A stretch of 64,000 nucleotides of DNA, taken from Ifrita kowaldi (Eukaryota > Chordata > Aves > Passeriformes > Cinclosomatidae). The notes beneath the pieces are model-generated. The model had not been told where the DNA came from and did not search any database. It saw only the letters and a program-made list of their open reading frames with translations. Position numbers and translations under genes: made by a program. The stretch covers positions 189,821-253,820 of the forward strand of contig VZRS01004392.1 of assembly GCA_013398055.1 (NCBI GenBank), read 5' to 3'. Of this stretch, positions 13,206 through 27,400 are shown one piece after another; within the stretch, counting starts at the first letter, position 1; each line of letters starts with the position of its first letter.

Positions 13206-14818
13206 TCTCTGTCTGGTAAAACAATATGTGTGCATGTTAAACATTGAAAATAGTCCAAGAGCTGCCATTAATTTGAATTGATCTGAAATCATTATCTGGA
13301 ACTGCCAGGCAGCTGAAAAATGAGTTATTTCTGCAACACTTATCTGAGATACTGCATAACTTTTGAGGAATGTACAGGAATGTCATTGTCATCACTGCTG
13401 CTAACTTGAATGGTACATTAATCCATTAAATATGAAAGAAATAACTCAGAAATTACTTTGGTAATATACCCATATCCAGCTACACTCCTTAACTGTTGTG
13501 TTCATGTGATGAACAACACACAAAGTCTCTCCAGAGTGTTATTCAGTAGAAAGATCTCCTAACAACTTTAAATAAACTTACCTCAAGTTGTGTAAACCCA
13601 TGTAATGAGAAATGTCTAAAAAAATTCAGAAATGGGGCAGACCAAACACATTGTCAATTGTCTTGATCTTGCCAACTATGTTCCTTCAGCAGCTGACAGC
13701 TTTTGTGACTTTCTTTTCAATCTATTTTACTACAGGCAATAGGGTTACACTGTCATGTATTGCATATCTATTAGATGGCTGCCTGCACTTAAAGTTCAAT
13801 GATCCCTGCAGATTCCTAAGAGTCACTACTCCTATGTTCCTTATCAGAATGTTCCTAGAATATCACCCCTACTGAAGTGTCAAGTGAAAGTCAAGATAAA
13901 TAAATTAATTTTTGTACATTTGACTCATTGTATGACATGCTGACACCATTATATTGATCATTATGACTTATTGTTTTCCTTATCAGTGTCTCCCTCAATA
14001 GCTCTGGGAAGTTATATACAGAATTGAAACTAGGCAATAAATTTTAATGAATCGACCATCTTTTCAAAATTCATAGCATTCAAATTTTTCAAAGAAAGAA
14101 GGGAACATTCATTTTCAAGCATTTTCTGTTGAAAATAACCCATTTTCCAATTAGCTCACTGAAAATTTTGGATTATCAAGTGTTTTGATGAAAATAGGTA
14201 GATATGTTTTATTATTATTATCATTATTAGCATGCATATCTATCTTCCTGTTTACTTTCCTGTTAATTTCTTTTAAAACTAGAGCTCTAATTCACAAAGG
14301 TAGGTAGTTGAGTTGCCAAAATACCTCCACAGATGTCACAATAAATCTCAGTCAAATCAAGGTTTAAGGTCTGTTTTCTTCTGCAGAATAATATTTCATT
14401 AAAAACATCTGTAGATTACTCTGCTTTTATCAGTTATTTTTTATTCTTTTTAAAAAGACTTTTTGAAGCTCAGTATTGTTATTTGCCAAGATGGTGGATA
14501 GTATGCTTTGTTCAAACCTAGGAATGCTCTAGGAATCATATAATGGCTAAGGGCAAATGGTTCCCTTCCAGGACTTGATATCAGCAGTGTGATCTCCTTC
14601 AGCTCAGAAAAAAAGATCAGTTTTACCCATTTCTGCCACACACTCTGCGAATATTGTAGCAAATAATCTACCTGGGATGGGATGGAAAAAAGATGGTACT
14701 TCACTCCTACCTAGAGTTACCTGACATTTCCTCTGTGAAAAAGACTCTTTCAGGAGCAGTTTTAGGGTAATGAATACTATTGTCCTAGATCATCTCTGTG
14801 CAACACATAAACATCACC

Positions 14819-14856
14819 NNNNNNNNNNNNNNNNNNNNNNNNNNNNNNNNNNNNNN
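14819..14856. other. Assembly gap of 38 N
   Basis: A run of N is bounded on the left by ACATCACC and on the right by CCACCACCCCCGCC. The C/A-rich flanks suggest a simple repeat could not be resolved. The open frame of 132 codons spanning it (14,798-15,196) is only open because the gap has no bases and should not be taken as a gene. Confidence 0.98.
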
Positions 14857-16700
14857 CCACCACCCCCGCCAGAGACTTAGGAGAGATCTCTCTCTTCAGT
14901 ATTTCCCACAAGCTATTTTCAGTAACATTTGGTCTATGTTATACTTTCATAGATCCCATTATCATCTTTGTCTCCCCACAGACTTCCTGAGGGGAAGTGA
15001 ATCACCTGCAATAAGTGCAATTCCAATAAGTGGTTGGTTTGGTGCTGCAACAACCAGCCAATGCTTTGATGCCCAAAAGTGTTTTGCAGTAAAGTTTTAT
15101 ATCCTCAGGATTTTAACAACCTTTGCAATTTTCAAGAAGTGGGATAAAACTATCTCAGAAGTGCTTACAAAAGCTGGGGACACTTTTGTTAACTGAGCTG
15201 TCCTTTTGGCATGGTTCCAAGTGCACGGCAGACTCACTGAAAAAATATTGCATCATAAAATAGACTGTGTAACAGAGTCTTAGCTTGGAATATACCTGAG
15301 AACATGAGGTCAACCTGTGTTTGTTATCTCATAAAGATTAAAAAAACGCAAACAACTAAAAACCCCAACCTAGCAGAGGGTTAATTTAAAACTAAGAAGA
15401 ATCTACTTCAGGCAGTAATGTTTTTTAAACCTTCCTTTATAAATTTTGCTTATCAAGGAGTGCCCTTCTGGTATATCAACTGAGCCAAGACTGAGTTCTC
15501 AAATACTATGATGGCTTCTGTTAATTAGATAGTTTATCTGTGATGAGTTGTTGACACTGAGATGATTTGTGTTAAATAATTTTAAAATATTCTGTGGGGC
15601 ACTAACTTAGATGCATTGTTTGTTCATATTCCAGGCCCCGGCTTCAATCTTTTTTACAGTCCTCGACAGAAATGAAGTTGATGCTTCAGCAAACTTCTTT
15701 AAGTCAGAACAAGCAACATTGCAAAGATATTACTGAGTAACTGGAATTCTCTGCAATTTTTATTTGTTTTTGTACTATGAGCTCTAGTTTAATACCATAA
15801 CATGTGAAGAGTATTTTTTTGTAATATTTAAAGACATGAAGTTTTGCTAGTTTATAATTTCTTAAATATTTCTTTTTAATGTTTTCTCTCTCATAAATCC
15901 ATTGCCAGTCCCCCAATTCAGGGTAAAATGTAGGAAAGGCTGGCAGAACACAAAACTTCTTTCTATTGGGGTGCTATAGTTTTCTAAATGCTCTATATTT
16001 TTGTAAGCTTTACTTTCACAGGAAAGATGGATAGGCTGAATTTTAATTGTGAAATACACTATCACAAAAATCTATGCAGTGTGCTTCAGTGATGCTTACT
16101 AAATATTACACTGTTTGAAATGAAAAAAAATTAAAGCTGCATGTAGATGAACCAAGGGTAAATGCTTACAGGTAGCAAGCTACTCTGGCACCATAATAAT
16201 AGCAGAACATCCTTATTCTTCTTGTTCTTCTACTCCATAAATTAGCTCTCATTGCCTATCTTGCTTCTCTATTCTTGTGCCTTGCAACCTTCCCATTTCT
16301 CTCTATTCTTCCTATTCTCCCTTTCAAAAAAAATTATACCCTTCTTTCTGACTGTTTTTATCCACTTTTCTCTTGTTTGCCTCCACTCTCTCTCTAGTCT
16401 ATAAAGCCCCAAATGCTCCCTTTTCCTTCTCAACGCCCCATCCCTCCTGAGTGGGAGTGCTGCCCATACCGCGATAACACCTCAGACTCTGTTGTGATCT
16501 CCATTCTGCATTTGCACATGGATACAGTCCCCTAATTGAGAGACTTTTTTTTTTTTTATTAAAAGCATTAGACATTTATATGTAGGAATAACACTTGCAG
16601 AGACATTCTCTAGGTTAAAAGTTAAAAGGGATGTCAATCATCATACTTCAGAACATAAACAGATTGCCAGCGTGGGTTGAAAAGGAATTTTCCCCACATA

Positions 16701-16990
16701 AAATCATAGAAGTTTGCAATAGAAAAGAACTAATAGGTCAGCTAATCTATCTACCTGCCAATTCAAGCTTTTTCCCCAACATGTATTTTGCTGCTCCTTT
16801 GGCCTCTCAAAAATCTCAAGCAATTGGACTGTTAATGTTTCCCCATAGAGAATATACAGTTGTTTAGTGCAACTAGTTTGCTGTCCAGAGTTTTTCAGGT
16901 AGACAGTCTAAACTTTCTTTTATTACCTTCATCCCACTAGTCTTCATGGCATTTCCATCTATCATATTAAATAACCTTTCTCTCCTGACT
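16701..16990 (-). mobile_element. Old CR1/L3-type LINE fragment
   Basis: Read on the + strand, it runs from 'aaatcatagaagtttgcaat' through 'aggtcagctaatctatctac' to 'agtttttcaggtagacagtc' and 'taaactttcttttattacct'. This is the order expected for the reverse complement of a CR1/L3-type 3' region. It is highly diverged and its right end is uncertain. A 78-codon frame across it is incidental. Confidence 0.65.
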
Positions 16991-19900
16991 TATTTTTCAC
17001 ACTTTTCCATTATATATAAATTGGTGCCATGGCCAGTTTGATGGTTCCTACCTAATCTCTGCCATGCCTTTAGCTAAATAAACAATTCTTTTCAGTATGA
17101 CTTCCACTTAAAATTATACTCCTGTGACTACAACGCACATGAGAAGAATCACCTACACCATGTCTGCAGGCAAAGCAGAGCTTCTGAACATATAAACAAA
17201 CACACATACATATATTCGTCAACAAGCATATCCATATATGTGGTAATGCAAAATGAACATGCAACTAACTGTAATTTTTTGTAAGACAGCTCTTTCAGCT
17301 ACATTAACTACTCTCTGGTACTCTGTTCTGTCCTGAAATTCTTTGTTCAGGAAGGCAGACAGTTTTCCGCGAAAGACGTCTGTCTCTTCAGTGCTTAAAA
17401 AAAATAATGTTTGGGTATTCAGAACAATGAAGAATTTTCAATAAAATAAAAAATTCAGAGAAAAGCTTTAGAGCTTGACAGGTAGGTTAATCAGGTAAAA
17501 GAATGCTTTCCCTTCCTGGGCCACTTATAAATCATCCCACAGACCACTAAAATCAGTCAAACCAGAATTCTCCAGCACATTTCAAAATTCTCATATCCTA
17601 GCTTATAAATAACATTAAGAAAAAAAATTCACAGGTAACCCAAAAAGGCAGAGGAATATTTTGCCTGGGTCTTAAAGAGACACATACTCTTACAAACATG
17701 ACAGAGGACACAGTGAGAAAGCACCACATTTCTGTTCAAATGTATCACACGTGAATCTTCTGTTACTTGTGGGATTAGTAACATGCCAGAAGAATTAATA
17801 GGAAGGCACAACTCTTCTTGTACTCTGTGTTACAGCATTTCGGAGTCAGAAAATCAACAGAGAGAATGTCGACTTTTGCCACAAACAGCTTTCAACTACT
17901 ATCTCCAGTTTCTGTTTTCTAAGACAAACAACTCTCCACTCTTTAAAACCTCATATCATCATTTTTCTAGAGTTATGGCTTTTGCAATGGTAAGGCTTTA
18001 GTACGGACATATTTTGAAAGTCTTGAGGCCAAGTTATAAGCAGGTGCTGTCAGATGAGAGTGGTGAGTGACCTCCGCTGCATTGCCTGGCCCTCAAGATA
18101 CTTTCAAACTTCATTGACCTAAGGACATGGGTCATCTAGGCTATTCACATCTCAGTGGTCCTCCTGTAAAAGTGTGTTGAAAAGTACAACATAGAACTTT
18201 CTGGTTTAGGTCAATTTCTATTATAATTCTAACAAGCAAGTAGGTAATATAGTTAAAATGAAGGTGATGAAATGGTTACTATAAAGTTGTTATAAAGTAT
18301 CCTAACTAGACACATTTCTGTAACTCTGTTTTTATATTTCTTTACATCCTTTGTAGATTAGTGTAAACACAATTAATTAATCATGAAAAGCAACTCCTAC
18401 AGAGTAGAAGCAGGATTTTAGCTTCCAAAGCAACTTCCCTGCCAGACCTGAAAAATCTTGTTCATTGTCAAGCAGTGTCACTCTTCTTAGCCAGCCTTTG
18501 ATACCATGAGGTGCAGCAACCAAGAACTGCAGCAGTCTGCTTGTTTTTTGACATGGATACAGGATTGAAATATACTGGGCTATTTGCACCATCTGGTACA
18601 TGCATTTCAGTTGAATGAAAGCAGATGAACTCCTGGGCACTTTGGTGATGAAACACCAGGAGAGAAAGAAACAAAACCCAAGAGATGGAAAAGTGTTACT
18701 GAGGAAAAGAAGCTGAATTGATCTCATTTCTGGACTACAGAAGGTCATCTTCTAGGTTTCCTCACACTTGACTTGGGACTACATGTTTGACTCCTTGCAT
18801 GTTTGGAGTGGGAGTGCGTTAGATTAAGCAGACTGTTCTAATGATCCTTTTTAGTTTTGAAATCTAGGGATCTATAAATATGTATATATCAATGTTGCTG
18901 TGACTATGATTTGCAGCTGTCAATCAGTTTGCTTTTTATGGCTGTAAATTTTCATTTCACTAGGGTTTTTTGTGTAGTCTTCTGAAAAGAATAAAAGTCT
19001 ACTCCACATCTCCACATTTTAGACAGAAGAGTAATGCATGATTAACAGTATGCTGAGAGGTGTCACATTCACATTAACACTGATGTGTGAACCAGTGGTC
19101 AAATGGCAGATTACATGTCTGTCACAACACATCAGGGCAGTGTTCCAGTCTGCCAGCTTTACCCTGCCCAGCTTCTTCAAACAAAGAGTTCTTCTGAAAA
19201 ATGTAGCACAAAAAAGGAATGTTGAGCCTTTGGGGGAAAAAGAAGTCTGTCTCACGGTCAAGCTTTTTGAAGTCTTAGGAACATCAAATGGCAGCAGGGG
19301 TTACTCACAGTCACATAACCTTGCAGGTTCATGGATTTCTATAGCACAAATGTTGCATATGTGGCCTTATCAAAGATTTTCTGCATGATAACCGTATTAC
19401 TGAAAAAGTACTACGACTGGCATATTTCGATTTGGAGAAAGGATGCCAATTCTATCAAGGCTAGAAAAACTCTGACCCAGTTCCAAGAGAAAAAGCAAGT
19501 TTTCGGAATATCATTTGAAGCAAAAAGTTCCAGTTCATTGAAAATGTCACAAAAAGTGCCCTTCTCCTTTTGTCTTAAGGACACAATTTTATTTTTTAAG
19601 TGGATAATTAACTAGCTGCTTGACTTCTTATATAGCAAATAGTCACACCTGGAACTGAAGTGACTTTTAGTGGGTAATGATGTCTGAAGTCAATACATAT
19701 AATGAAGCAGAACACATTTTTAATCCCTTAGGATGTTTTCATATATTAAAAGCAAAATTTTAGACAATAATTTTAATATTGTTTGCAAAACTAAAAATAC
19801 TGTCTCAGGGTTTAAAAATGGTTTCCAGGGGTTTGTGAATATCATGCTCACTTGGACAATGCCTGGCTTCTTACATGCTTTAAGTCCCAAAAGATCTACT

Positions 19901-20347
19901 GAATTTTCCTGGAAGTTACATTGCTGTTCCAGCAGTACTCTCACTGCAATGAAAGCACAAATTGGAAGATATAAAGGCTAACATGCTTAAAACACTAAAA
20001 TAACATAAAAGTTAAGTTCTATTTTCAAAAACACCCAAGTTACATGGATCTCTCTTTACAACATAAAAACATGTCTGCTGAAGAATATTATCTAAATATT
20101 ATACTGGTAAGTAGTTGGCATATCAGCCGCTATTTGGACTCAGCCCAAAATGAGTAGTTGAGTATTGTCTTGGCTCATCTCTTAAATGTTAATATGTGTT
20201 TACTATATATAATGGACTCGACAATAACCTCTGACAACATTTTAAACATTGACTTTATAAAAATCACTCCTGATTTACACAAAAACAAGAACTGGAAGAT
20301 GGAATCTATGTAGAGATAGGATATGGAAACAGACACACATAGACATG

Positions 20348-20366
20348 TATATATATGTATATATAT
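20348..20366. repeat. TA microsatellite, interrupted
   Basis: There are about nine TA units with one G interruption, followed by AT-rich sequence rich in TATG and CATA. Confidence 0.9.
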
Positions 20367-21222
20367 TCTTCCATATGCTATGTATGCTATGCATAATCTC
20401 TGTACATAATAATATAGAATATATATTATACATTTCATAAATTATTGCATATTAATACATAGAAATATGCTATTTCTTATATGGAAAATTACTTGCATTT
20501 TTACACTGATTTTGTATGCATTTTTATGCATTTCTCTGTAAGTTATTACCAAATTCCATCCTTTGTATGATCAAATAACTTTTACTAAAATTCTCCTCTC
20601 TGCTCCGAATTTAAAATATTGAAAATACCTATATAGTTGCCAAGATCTATGAATTTATATAGTACATACACATTTTTTTTTTAAACTAGTACATTACACT
20701 GATAAGAAGGACTTTTTCTAATTTTCCATTTTTTAACTCTCTGCTTTTTTAGCGAAATGAAGTCCAACAACATTCAGATGAGCCACAATTCAGTTTGTCA
20801 GGCTTGGCTTCCTTTCATCTTTTTTTTTCTTCCTGACACTATGAACCTGCTGCTACTGTCATAAGATGTAAAGTTTATTTCTGCACACATTTTGCTTCGC
20901 ATTTCTGTATGAATGGCTTCTATGTCTTGAGGGATAGAAATGTTATTTTCTGTGGCTTGAATTTAAACTTCTCAAGAATAACAGAGGTATGGCATGTTAC
21001 AAGCAGGAAGAGTACCTAAGAGGGTCTGAATTCCACCTTTACCTATCGTCTTTCTAATTCACTTAAAGTCCCACAAACAATTCTTAAACAAAGGTCTCAC
21101 TGTATGCTACAGCATGATACATAAAAAGCAACTAGAGTTGTGCAGCACAGCATGGTGTTATAAATGATATAGCTGTATAACATTTTATGTTCAGAAAGTA
21201 GATAAAATCTGTGCACAACATA

Positions 21223-21242
21223 AATGATATTCAATGATATTC
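21223..21242. repeat. Perfect 10-bp tandem duplication
   Basis: The unit AATGATATTC occurs twice with no spacer. It is probably a replication-slippage product. Confidence 0.9.
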
Positions 21243-21402
21243 ATTAATTTTATTCTCTTAACAGACAAACTTAATGAAATGTTTTTTAAACTCTCATAAA
21301 TTCACACCTGAGAAATGTAAAACAACTGTTAGAAAATTGTCTAGTATTATTCTGTTGGGAAGAAAACAGACACCTGTAGGAAAAAATTCTCCACTCTGAT
21401 GG

Positions 21403-21447
21403 AAGAAGGTTTAAGAAGCACAATGAAAAAATCTAAGTGGTCTCAAA
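21403..21447 (+). repeat. Unidentified dispersed repeat, copy A
   Basis: The first 30 bases are identical to 23,809-23,838, and across 45 bases there are only two mismatches. Such a match is not expected by chance between unrelated DNA. It lies in gene-poor DNA, and I do not recognise the family. Similarity outside these 45 bases is weak. Confidence 0.75.
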
Positions 21448-23808
21448 AGAAAGAAAATCAGAGCTGATACAAGGGAGTTTCCTACCATGAAGAACTTTAT
21501 TAACAATAGTAATGAAATAGTACTTACAAGTAGAATTTTCATATGAATTAATTATTGGTCAGCTCTGTTTCCTTTAAGTTTCATGCACATTCTCAATAAT
21601 TTCTGAAGGAGAACGGTTTCTTGAACTGTAGGACAAGATTCATGGAAAGAATTATGCTCTTAAAATCAGTGTTAGGCATCTAAATAAAGCAACAATATTT
21701 TATTCTGTAACGTTCAAAAAATCCTTACTGAGTGGGTGTCTGTAAGTGTCTAGAGCTGCTCAGCATCTACATTTTCCGCAAGTAATATTCCTGTAATGTC
21801 ATTAGATACATGTTGAACAACCCATACTTTCAAAACACCATGAAAAGTAGCAACTAACACTCTAAGTCCAGTGTAATTCACAGATGAATTTCACAGCCCC
21901 GTGTCTGGGTCCTAAAAGTATTGCCTATACTTAGCTGTCAACTAGAGACTGAAGTGATTTAAATTATCCTTGTTAGAGGTTTGTTTTTGCTTCCGTAGCT
22001 CATTTCAAAAATTAGTTACACACATGTTATTATTATAATATAATGAGTCATCTGTTAATTATTTTTGACATCAATGATAATAAAAATATACCAATGCCCC
22101 AATTATTAATAGAATTGGCCTATCTTTACGAAACTCAAATTGCCATGATTGTTTGACAAATTGGCACCAACTCACACTTTCATCCTTGAAATGGTGCAGG
22201 TATTTTTTGTATCTAAGTTCTATGAAGATGTACAGCCTATAAGTCTGTCTTTACATAACTGCAGATAACCAGGGTTTAACCCACCTTACTTTAAAGTCTT
22301 TCACCAAAATGCATGACTACACATGCTATCAAAAATAATCTTCGACCAACCACATGCTGTGTAAGGGTACCAGTGAAATACTTCATAAACAGACAGAATG
22401 TAAACATGCACAAACATACTAACCACTAATGCCATAAACAACTTCAAGCACAGTACAAACAAAATGCATGCCAAGAAACCTGCTTGAAAATGTGTATTAT
22501 AAAAAAATACACTTTCAATTTCTGAATGTTATTTGACTACTTATTACACAATAAACAAAACTATGCAAAGCCCATGATGGCCCTTGAATTAAACTTCTGT
22601 CAAGTTCCAGAGACTGTTTATTATTCATTGTTCCTGGATAGATATATGTTATGTATAATATTGAGGGTACCTCTTCTTTTTCTCCAGGCACATCACCTAA
22701 CAAAAATAGGCAATATATACACGCTATATGCATATCACACTAAAAAAACCCAGTAATTATTGGGGCAGAATTTGGATACTCAGCAAACATAACAATCTAA
22801 ATCATGTAACTAATTTACACCTGATAAAAATCCACATATTTCACCACTTTGAATCTGTAGGTACATTCACTTCTATAGAGAATTTAAATGTAAGAGTTTC
22901 TTCCTTACTGGACTGATTACAGTGCAATCATGTCAAAACCATCTAAAGCCTCACAATAGCATCACAAAGTACCCAATGTGGCAAGGGGCAGCCAAGTGAA
23001 ACCCTTAGTCCACACTTGGCAGGCAGACCGGCTGCAAAAAAATCTGAATTGGATTTACGTTAGTGAGAAAAAGAGAAGGCTGCTATTAAGTAGGAAATAC
23101 AGAGAAGTAAGTCAGAGCCCAGAACCTGTCCCTCAGGAGTTGGGTATCAGTTCAGTCTGTGTTCTGGAATTTAGTCTGAGGTTCTTGCCCTCCCACCTGT
23201 TCTGGGGTAGACTGTGAGTTAGGACCAATTTTACACCCAGATTTAAGATAGAAGTGACAAAAGATACAATTTAATGAAAATTACTCCCAGGTTCTTCCTA
23301 TATATTTTTACTACTGATATGAAAAACAGCAACAGTGTTGTGGCAGGTGGTGCTGCATGTTTAGTGAATGGCCAAATATGTAACTACCAACTCTAGTCTT
23401 TTCCTTGCTGGAGCTCTGACTTTGATTTTTTTCCTTCTCACACAGGTGTTTATGTTCACAAAACCTGCATGAATATTGTGATCTCCAGTCCTTTGAAAAA
23501 TTCACTTACACTGACCAAAGGTTTACAAGAGACTGTGGCAGAAGAGGGAAGATAAAAAGATGGTCAGGGAGCACGTGTCTGGTTTCTTAAGGCTAAATCC
23601 ACTCTTAAAATGCCTAGCCAAGCACTGAACATCCAGGCTAGAGTTCATTGAGAATTAGAAGTGAAGAGAGTGAGCTTATTGGTGAGAGCTGCTGAGGGGA
23701 CAGGGTAATTCACACAGACGTGAGCATTGGTTCACAGTGCTAATCAACGGCTACAAAGAAATGCTGAGGTAAGTCTTTCAGGGCATGTCTAAGCTGCCAT
23801 TCCAATGC

Positions 23809-23853
23809 AAGAAGGTTTAAGAAGCACAATGAAAAAATGTAAATGGTCTCAAA
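23809..23853 (+). repeat. Unidentified dispersed repeat, copy B
   Basis: This is the direct-orientation partner of 21,403-21,447, about 2.4 kb away. It starts 'aagaaggtttaagaagcaca'. After 23,853 only patchy similarity remains. It could be the conserved end of an unrecognised transposable element or a small duplication. Confidence 0.75.
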
Positions 23854-24164
23854 GCAAGCTAGAATCAGAAAATTACTAAATTAAACCAAACAAGTTAGGT
23901 TGATGACTAAATAGATCACAGTGTGGGCACTGATTTATCTGTTCTGATGCTTCATACTGAGGCAATTTAACCAGTTGTCCATCCAGGCAGAAGAAGTCAC
24001 CATCCCTGTGGCAGAGAGAGACGTTCACTCCTCAGATGCTGCTGTTTACAACTAAGCATAATAAAATAAATGCAGTTAGCACTCTTGCAAAGTAACACAT
24101 CCCAGTTTGGCTGAAAGGTGACACCTCATCTCTTCGTCCATACTGCTCAGCAAGAAGAATTATC

Positions 24165-24420
24165 CTCAGGACAATTATCATTTAAATTCAACAAATACCA
24201 TAAATCTTCATTACCAGATTGCACTGATTAAATTAATCAAATTCTAAATTAATTCATTTAAATGGGCATAACTTTTGCACAACAGCTCAGTGCTCAGAAA
24301 AGGGCCACTTGTTAATTAATTTACTGTTCCTTATTTTTAAGACTTGTTTCATTCGAAACTGAATAAACACTAAGTAAAGACCTTTTCTGAATTTTCATTA
24401 AAAATTCATTTCATGCCAAA
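24165..24420. promoter_or_regulatory. Candidate distal regulatory element (speculative)
   Basis: The block is dense in homeodomain-type AT motifs. It includes a perfect 13-base inverted repeat GATTAAATTAATC (24,226-24,238) and TTAATTAA (24,312-24,319), in sequence that is neither a simple repeat nor recognisable transposon. The role is inferred from composition and motif density only. Confidence 0.22.
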
Positions 24421-27400
24421 AACATGTTTTTGATTACTCCTCAGGATTAGGAAATGCTTCAGGAGAAGGTGGCAAACTGAGCTATCTTTGCTATTTTAGA
24501 ATTTAGGGAAAAACACACACACAAAAATTTAATCTGGTGGGCATGTAAAGAAGTGGAAATTCCTAAGGTTTTTTTTCAGAACTTTTCCTTAAATCAAAAT
24601 TAAGTAACAAGATAGTAGTAATTTTTCTTTTTTTTACCCTTCAGATCTTGCCTAAAATGTTCTCCTCTATAATCTGTGCACCCATATTATCCATGTATCT
24701 TTTATCTGGTGACTGTCTGCCTCTGAAGAATATTGATTAAAATGAACACAGTCTGCCTGCCCATGCTCAGCAGAAGCAAGTATTTTTCAATTTTTCACTT
24801 TGACTAAAGATCAGCTTGGGACAACCAACAGCACTGCATTTTTTCAGACTGAAATCTGATAATTTGCTGCCTAGTACAAAGCAAAACACTATACTCATGT
24901 AAGTTTAGAAAGGACTTTATCTTCTTGGTAGTAGAATTCTGACACATGATTTTTGTGGTTTTTTTCTTCCTCAGACAAAAGGAAGTTGCTAGAGACATGG
25001 TTATTACATTCTTTGGTTTTCTTCAGTGATTAGTTACTTGTCTAAATTCTTTTGTATCAACAATCCTCTCTTGTTGCAATGAAATACCTTTGTTTTAAAT
25101 TTAAAAAAATTAAAAATTTAAAGCTCTGGCTTTGACATGAGTGAGTATTATTTGCCTGAAACCATGACTGATTTGGAAAGTTTTGGGTACAGCGGTGCAA
25201 ATCCCTTGACACAACTTCAGACTTTAGGTCAGTAGGGAATATTCAAGTTCCTTCCTGATAACTGAGCGTAACTTGGTGATTAAAGATGTCACGTGACCTG
25301 ACATGTCTGGAGGTTGGCTATGGAAAAGTCATGGTCAGAAACCTTTAAACACATATACCTGTCTGTGTGTTTATTAATGTCATCAGTAGTGGCAAACGTA
25401 GTATATAGTTTAAAAAAATAATGTTCTATTTTTTTAAACTGGATTTATAAAGTCCAAATGTTTGCTTAGAAATTAAACATTTTGGTACTGGGGCCTCTAG
25501 GATATGTTGGCAGTGGAAAAACTAACCTACACCAGATGGCAGAGGTTAAAGAAATACTATAAAATATGGCTTCTATTCATACGGTTCTCAGACAAACAGA
25601 ACCCCAAGCAGAAAAAAACTGTGAAAGTGGAAAACCTTTTCATTTGCTTACATTTCTCTTTGCTACTCAGCAAACCTGAGAGGTATTGTATCATCACGTA
25701 TCAAGAAAGTAATATGCCAGATTGTTGTAACAGGTGGAATATGTTTGTTTGTAACACGTTGAATCTGAAATAAAGAAAGGACCAAAGTTACTAAAGGTTT
25801 TTATAAAAACATTTACCAAATGGAAGTACCTCGGGTTTGTACCTTGAAATCTTACTGCCTAAGTCACAATTTGAGGCAATAGCTGCATTTTGCACACAAA
25901 ATATAAAAATTATACTCTCAAATTTTCACAGGTTCAGTTAACTTGGCTAGGTGAACATATAAGCTACGGAGATAATTCTGCATTAGCATTTTTACTTAAA
26001 CATTTCGCAAGAGAGGGCATTTTTATCTATACTTCATTCTATTTTACCTAAACTATATAATCTCTAAACTTCACCCTTATTTCTTTGTTTCTAAAGCTTC
26101 TTAAAACCGCAACTGTTTTGTAATTTGAATGTATTCACATAGTATTTCATGAATCTATTACATTTATAAAATAAATCTACTCTTATAATTGAAATACTTC
26201 TTGTAAAATTTTTGTCAGTTCAAAAAATCTACTGTGAACCCAAATCTGTAAAGCAAAATGTGTGATATAACCCATTTTCTTATTACATATGTAGTCATAT
26301 GATGTTTTAAAAAAAAGAGAGAAAAAAAATGATGTGAACTTGGGCACAATGGACCATGCTGTCAAAAATATTCAGTTGTCAAAAATGCAGATGGCATAAA
26401 AACACAGAAACAGATCAGTTATTGGAAGGGGGGCTTTAATAGGAACTATTGCGTGGATTTTTAAAATTGATTATGTGCCTAAATATGTGGGTGGGTGTCC
26501 AGTAAGGTCTTTAAGGATACCTAAATGTTTCTTTAAAAAAAAACATTTACATGAATAGTTAGGTAATTAATACCTCGAGAGACATGGTCCAAAGTCCAAG
26601 ATAGAAATAAATGTTCTCCCATATAAACAGTGGTCAAAGAAGAAAACAGCAAGGTGTCTGAGGAGGGAAAAGCTCCCTGATGACTTGTCCTTTTCCCCTA
26701 AAAAAATAAAAAAGAAAAAAAGAAAACAAAGAAAATAAAGCAGAGGCAAATGGAAAGCTCTGCACAATGAAAACAACTACTGAGCAGCTCTTGAGAACAT
26801 TCAGTAAAGATTTTATGTATTTGCAGTGTCTGAGCTACAAGCCAATACTAATGAAACAGCACTACTAAGGGCATTCAAAAGGACGATTACGGTCTGTAAT
26901 AAGCTACCTGGCCAATCTCAAAGAGTTCAGCTGGAGGCAGGCTCTGTCTTTTCCTTCCTGTGCAGCTCCCCTGAGAAAGAGAGAAATCTTGAAATACAGA
27001 ACATGCTTACAACTACTGTGACTGTTCCCTCCTTCTGCCCACCCTATTTTTGCCCCTTTTGCCTGTAAGACTAGTGGCATTTTGGTGTGAATACAAAGCC
27101 TCCTTGCGATGGATATAGAGTCAAGTGTTCATAATAAACTCATCTCTTATTGCTAGGCAACACTGAGCAATGTGAATTTGTCACTTCTGTTTGGTGCAAC
27201 TTTCAATTTCACCTCCAACTGTAACAATATAGCCTGCTATATTTTAGATGCCACTGTGGTTGGATGCCATCCCAGGAAAGATGTGAACTACTACTGACAG
27301 GGAGTGAATGACTGGCAATGGGCATAAGCAGTTTTTTGATTCTTAAGCCTTGACATATAATTAATTGCTAGATTTATTCTTCTAAGAAATTCATGCTTCA

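Larger units (their letters stand above)
12571..16700. other. Gene-poor upstream DNA with a short CR1 remnant and an N gap
   Basis: No gene is recognised. An 87-codon frame (13,612-13,875) lacks support. A possible extra CR1 trace near 15,280-15,320 is too weak to call. Confidence 0.65.
16991..24164. other. Gene-poor upstream DNA with the unidentified repeat pair
   Basis: No gene is recognised. Frames of up to 123 codons (18,377-18,748 minus and 19,038-19,388 plus) were read and show no known domain, no splice context and no retrogene features. Confidence 0.6.

Noticed and set aside
14798..15196. 132-codon frame
   Set aside because: It spans the 38-base N gap, so its reading frame is meaningless.
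15275..15320. Possible CR1 3'-end trace
   Set aside because: Too few matching positions to separate from chance.
18377..18748. 123-codon frame on the - strand
   Set aside because: No recognised domain; another minus-strand frame overlaps it, and it lies in gene-poor DNA.
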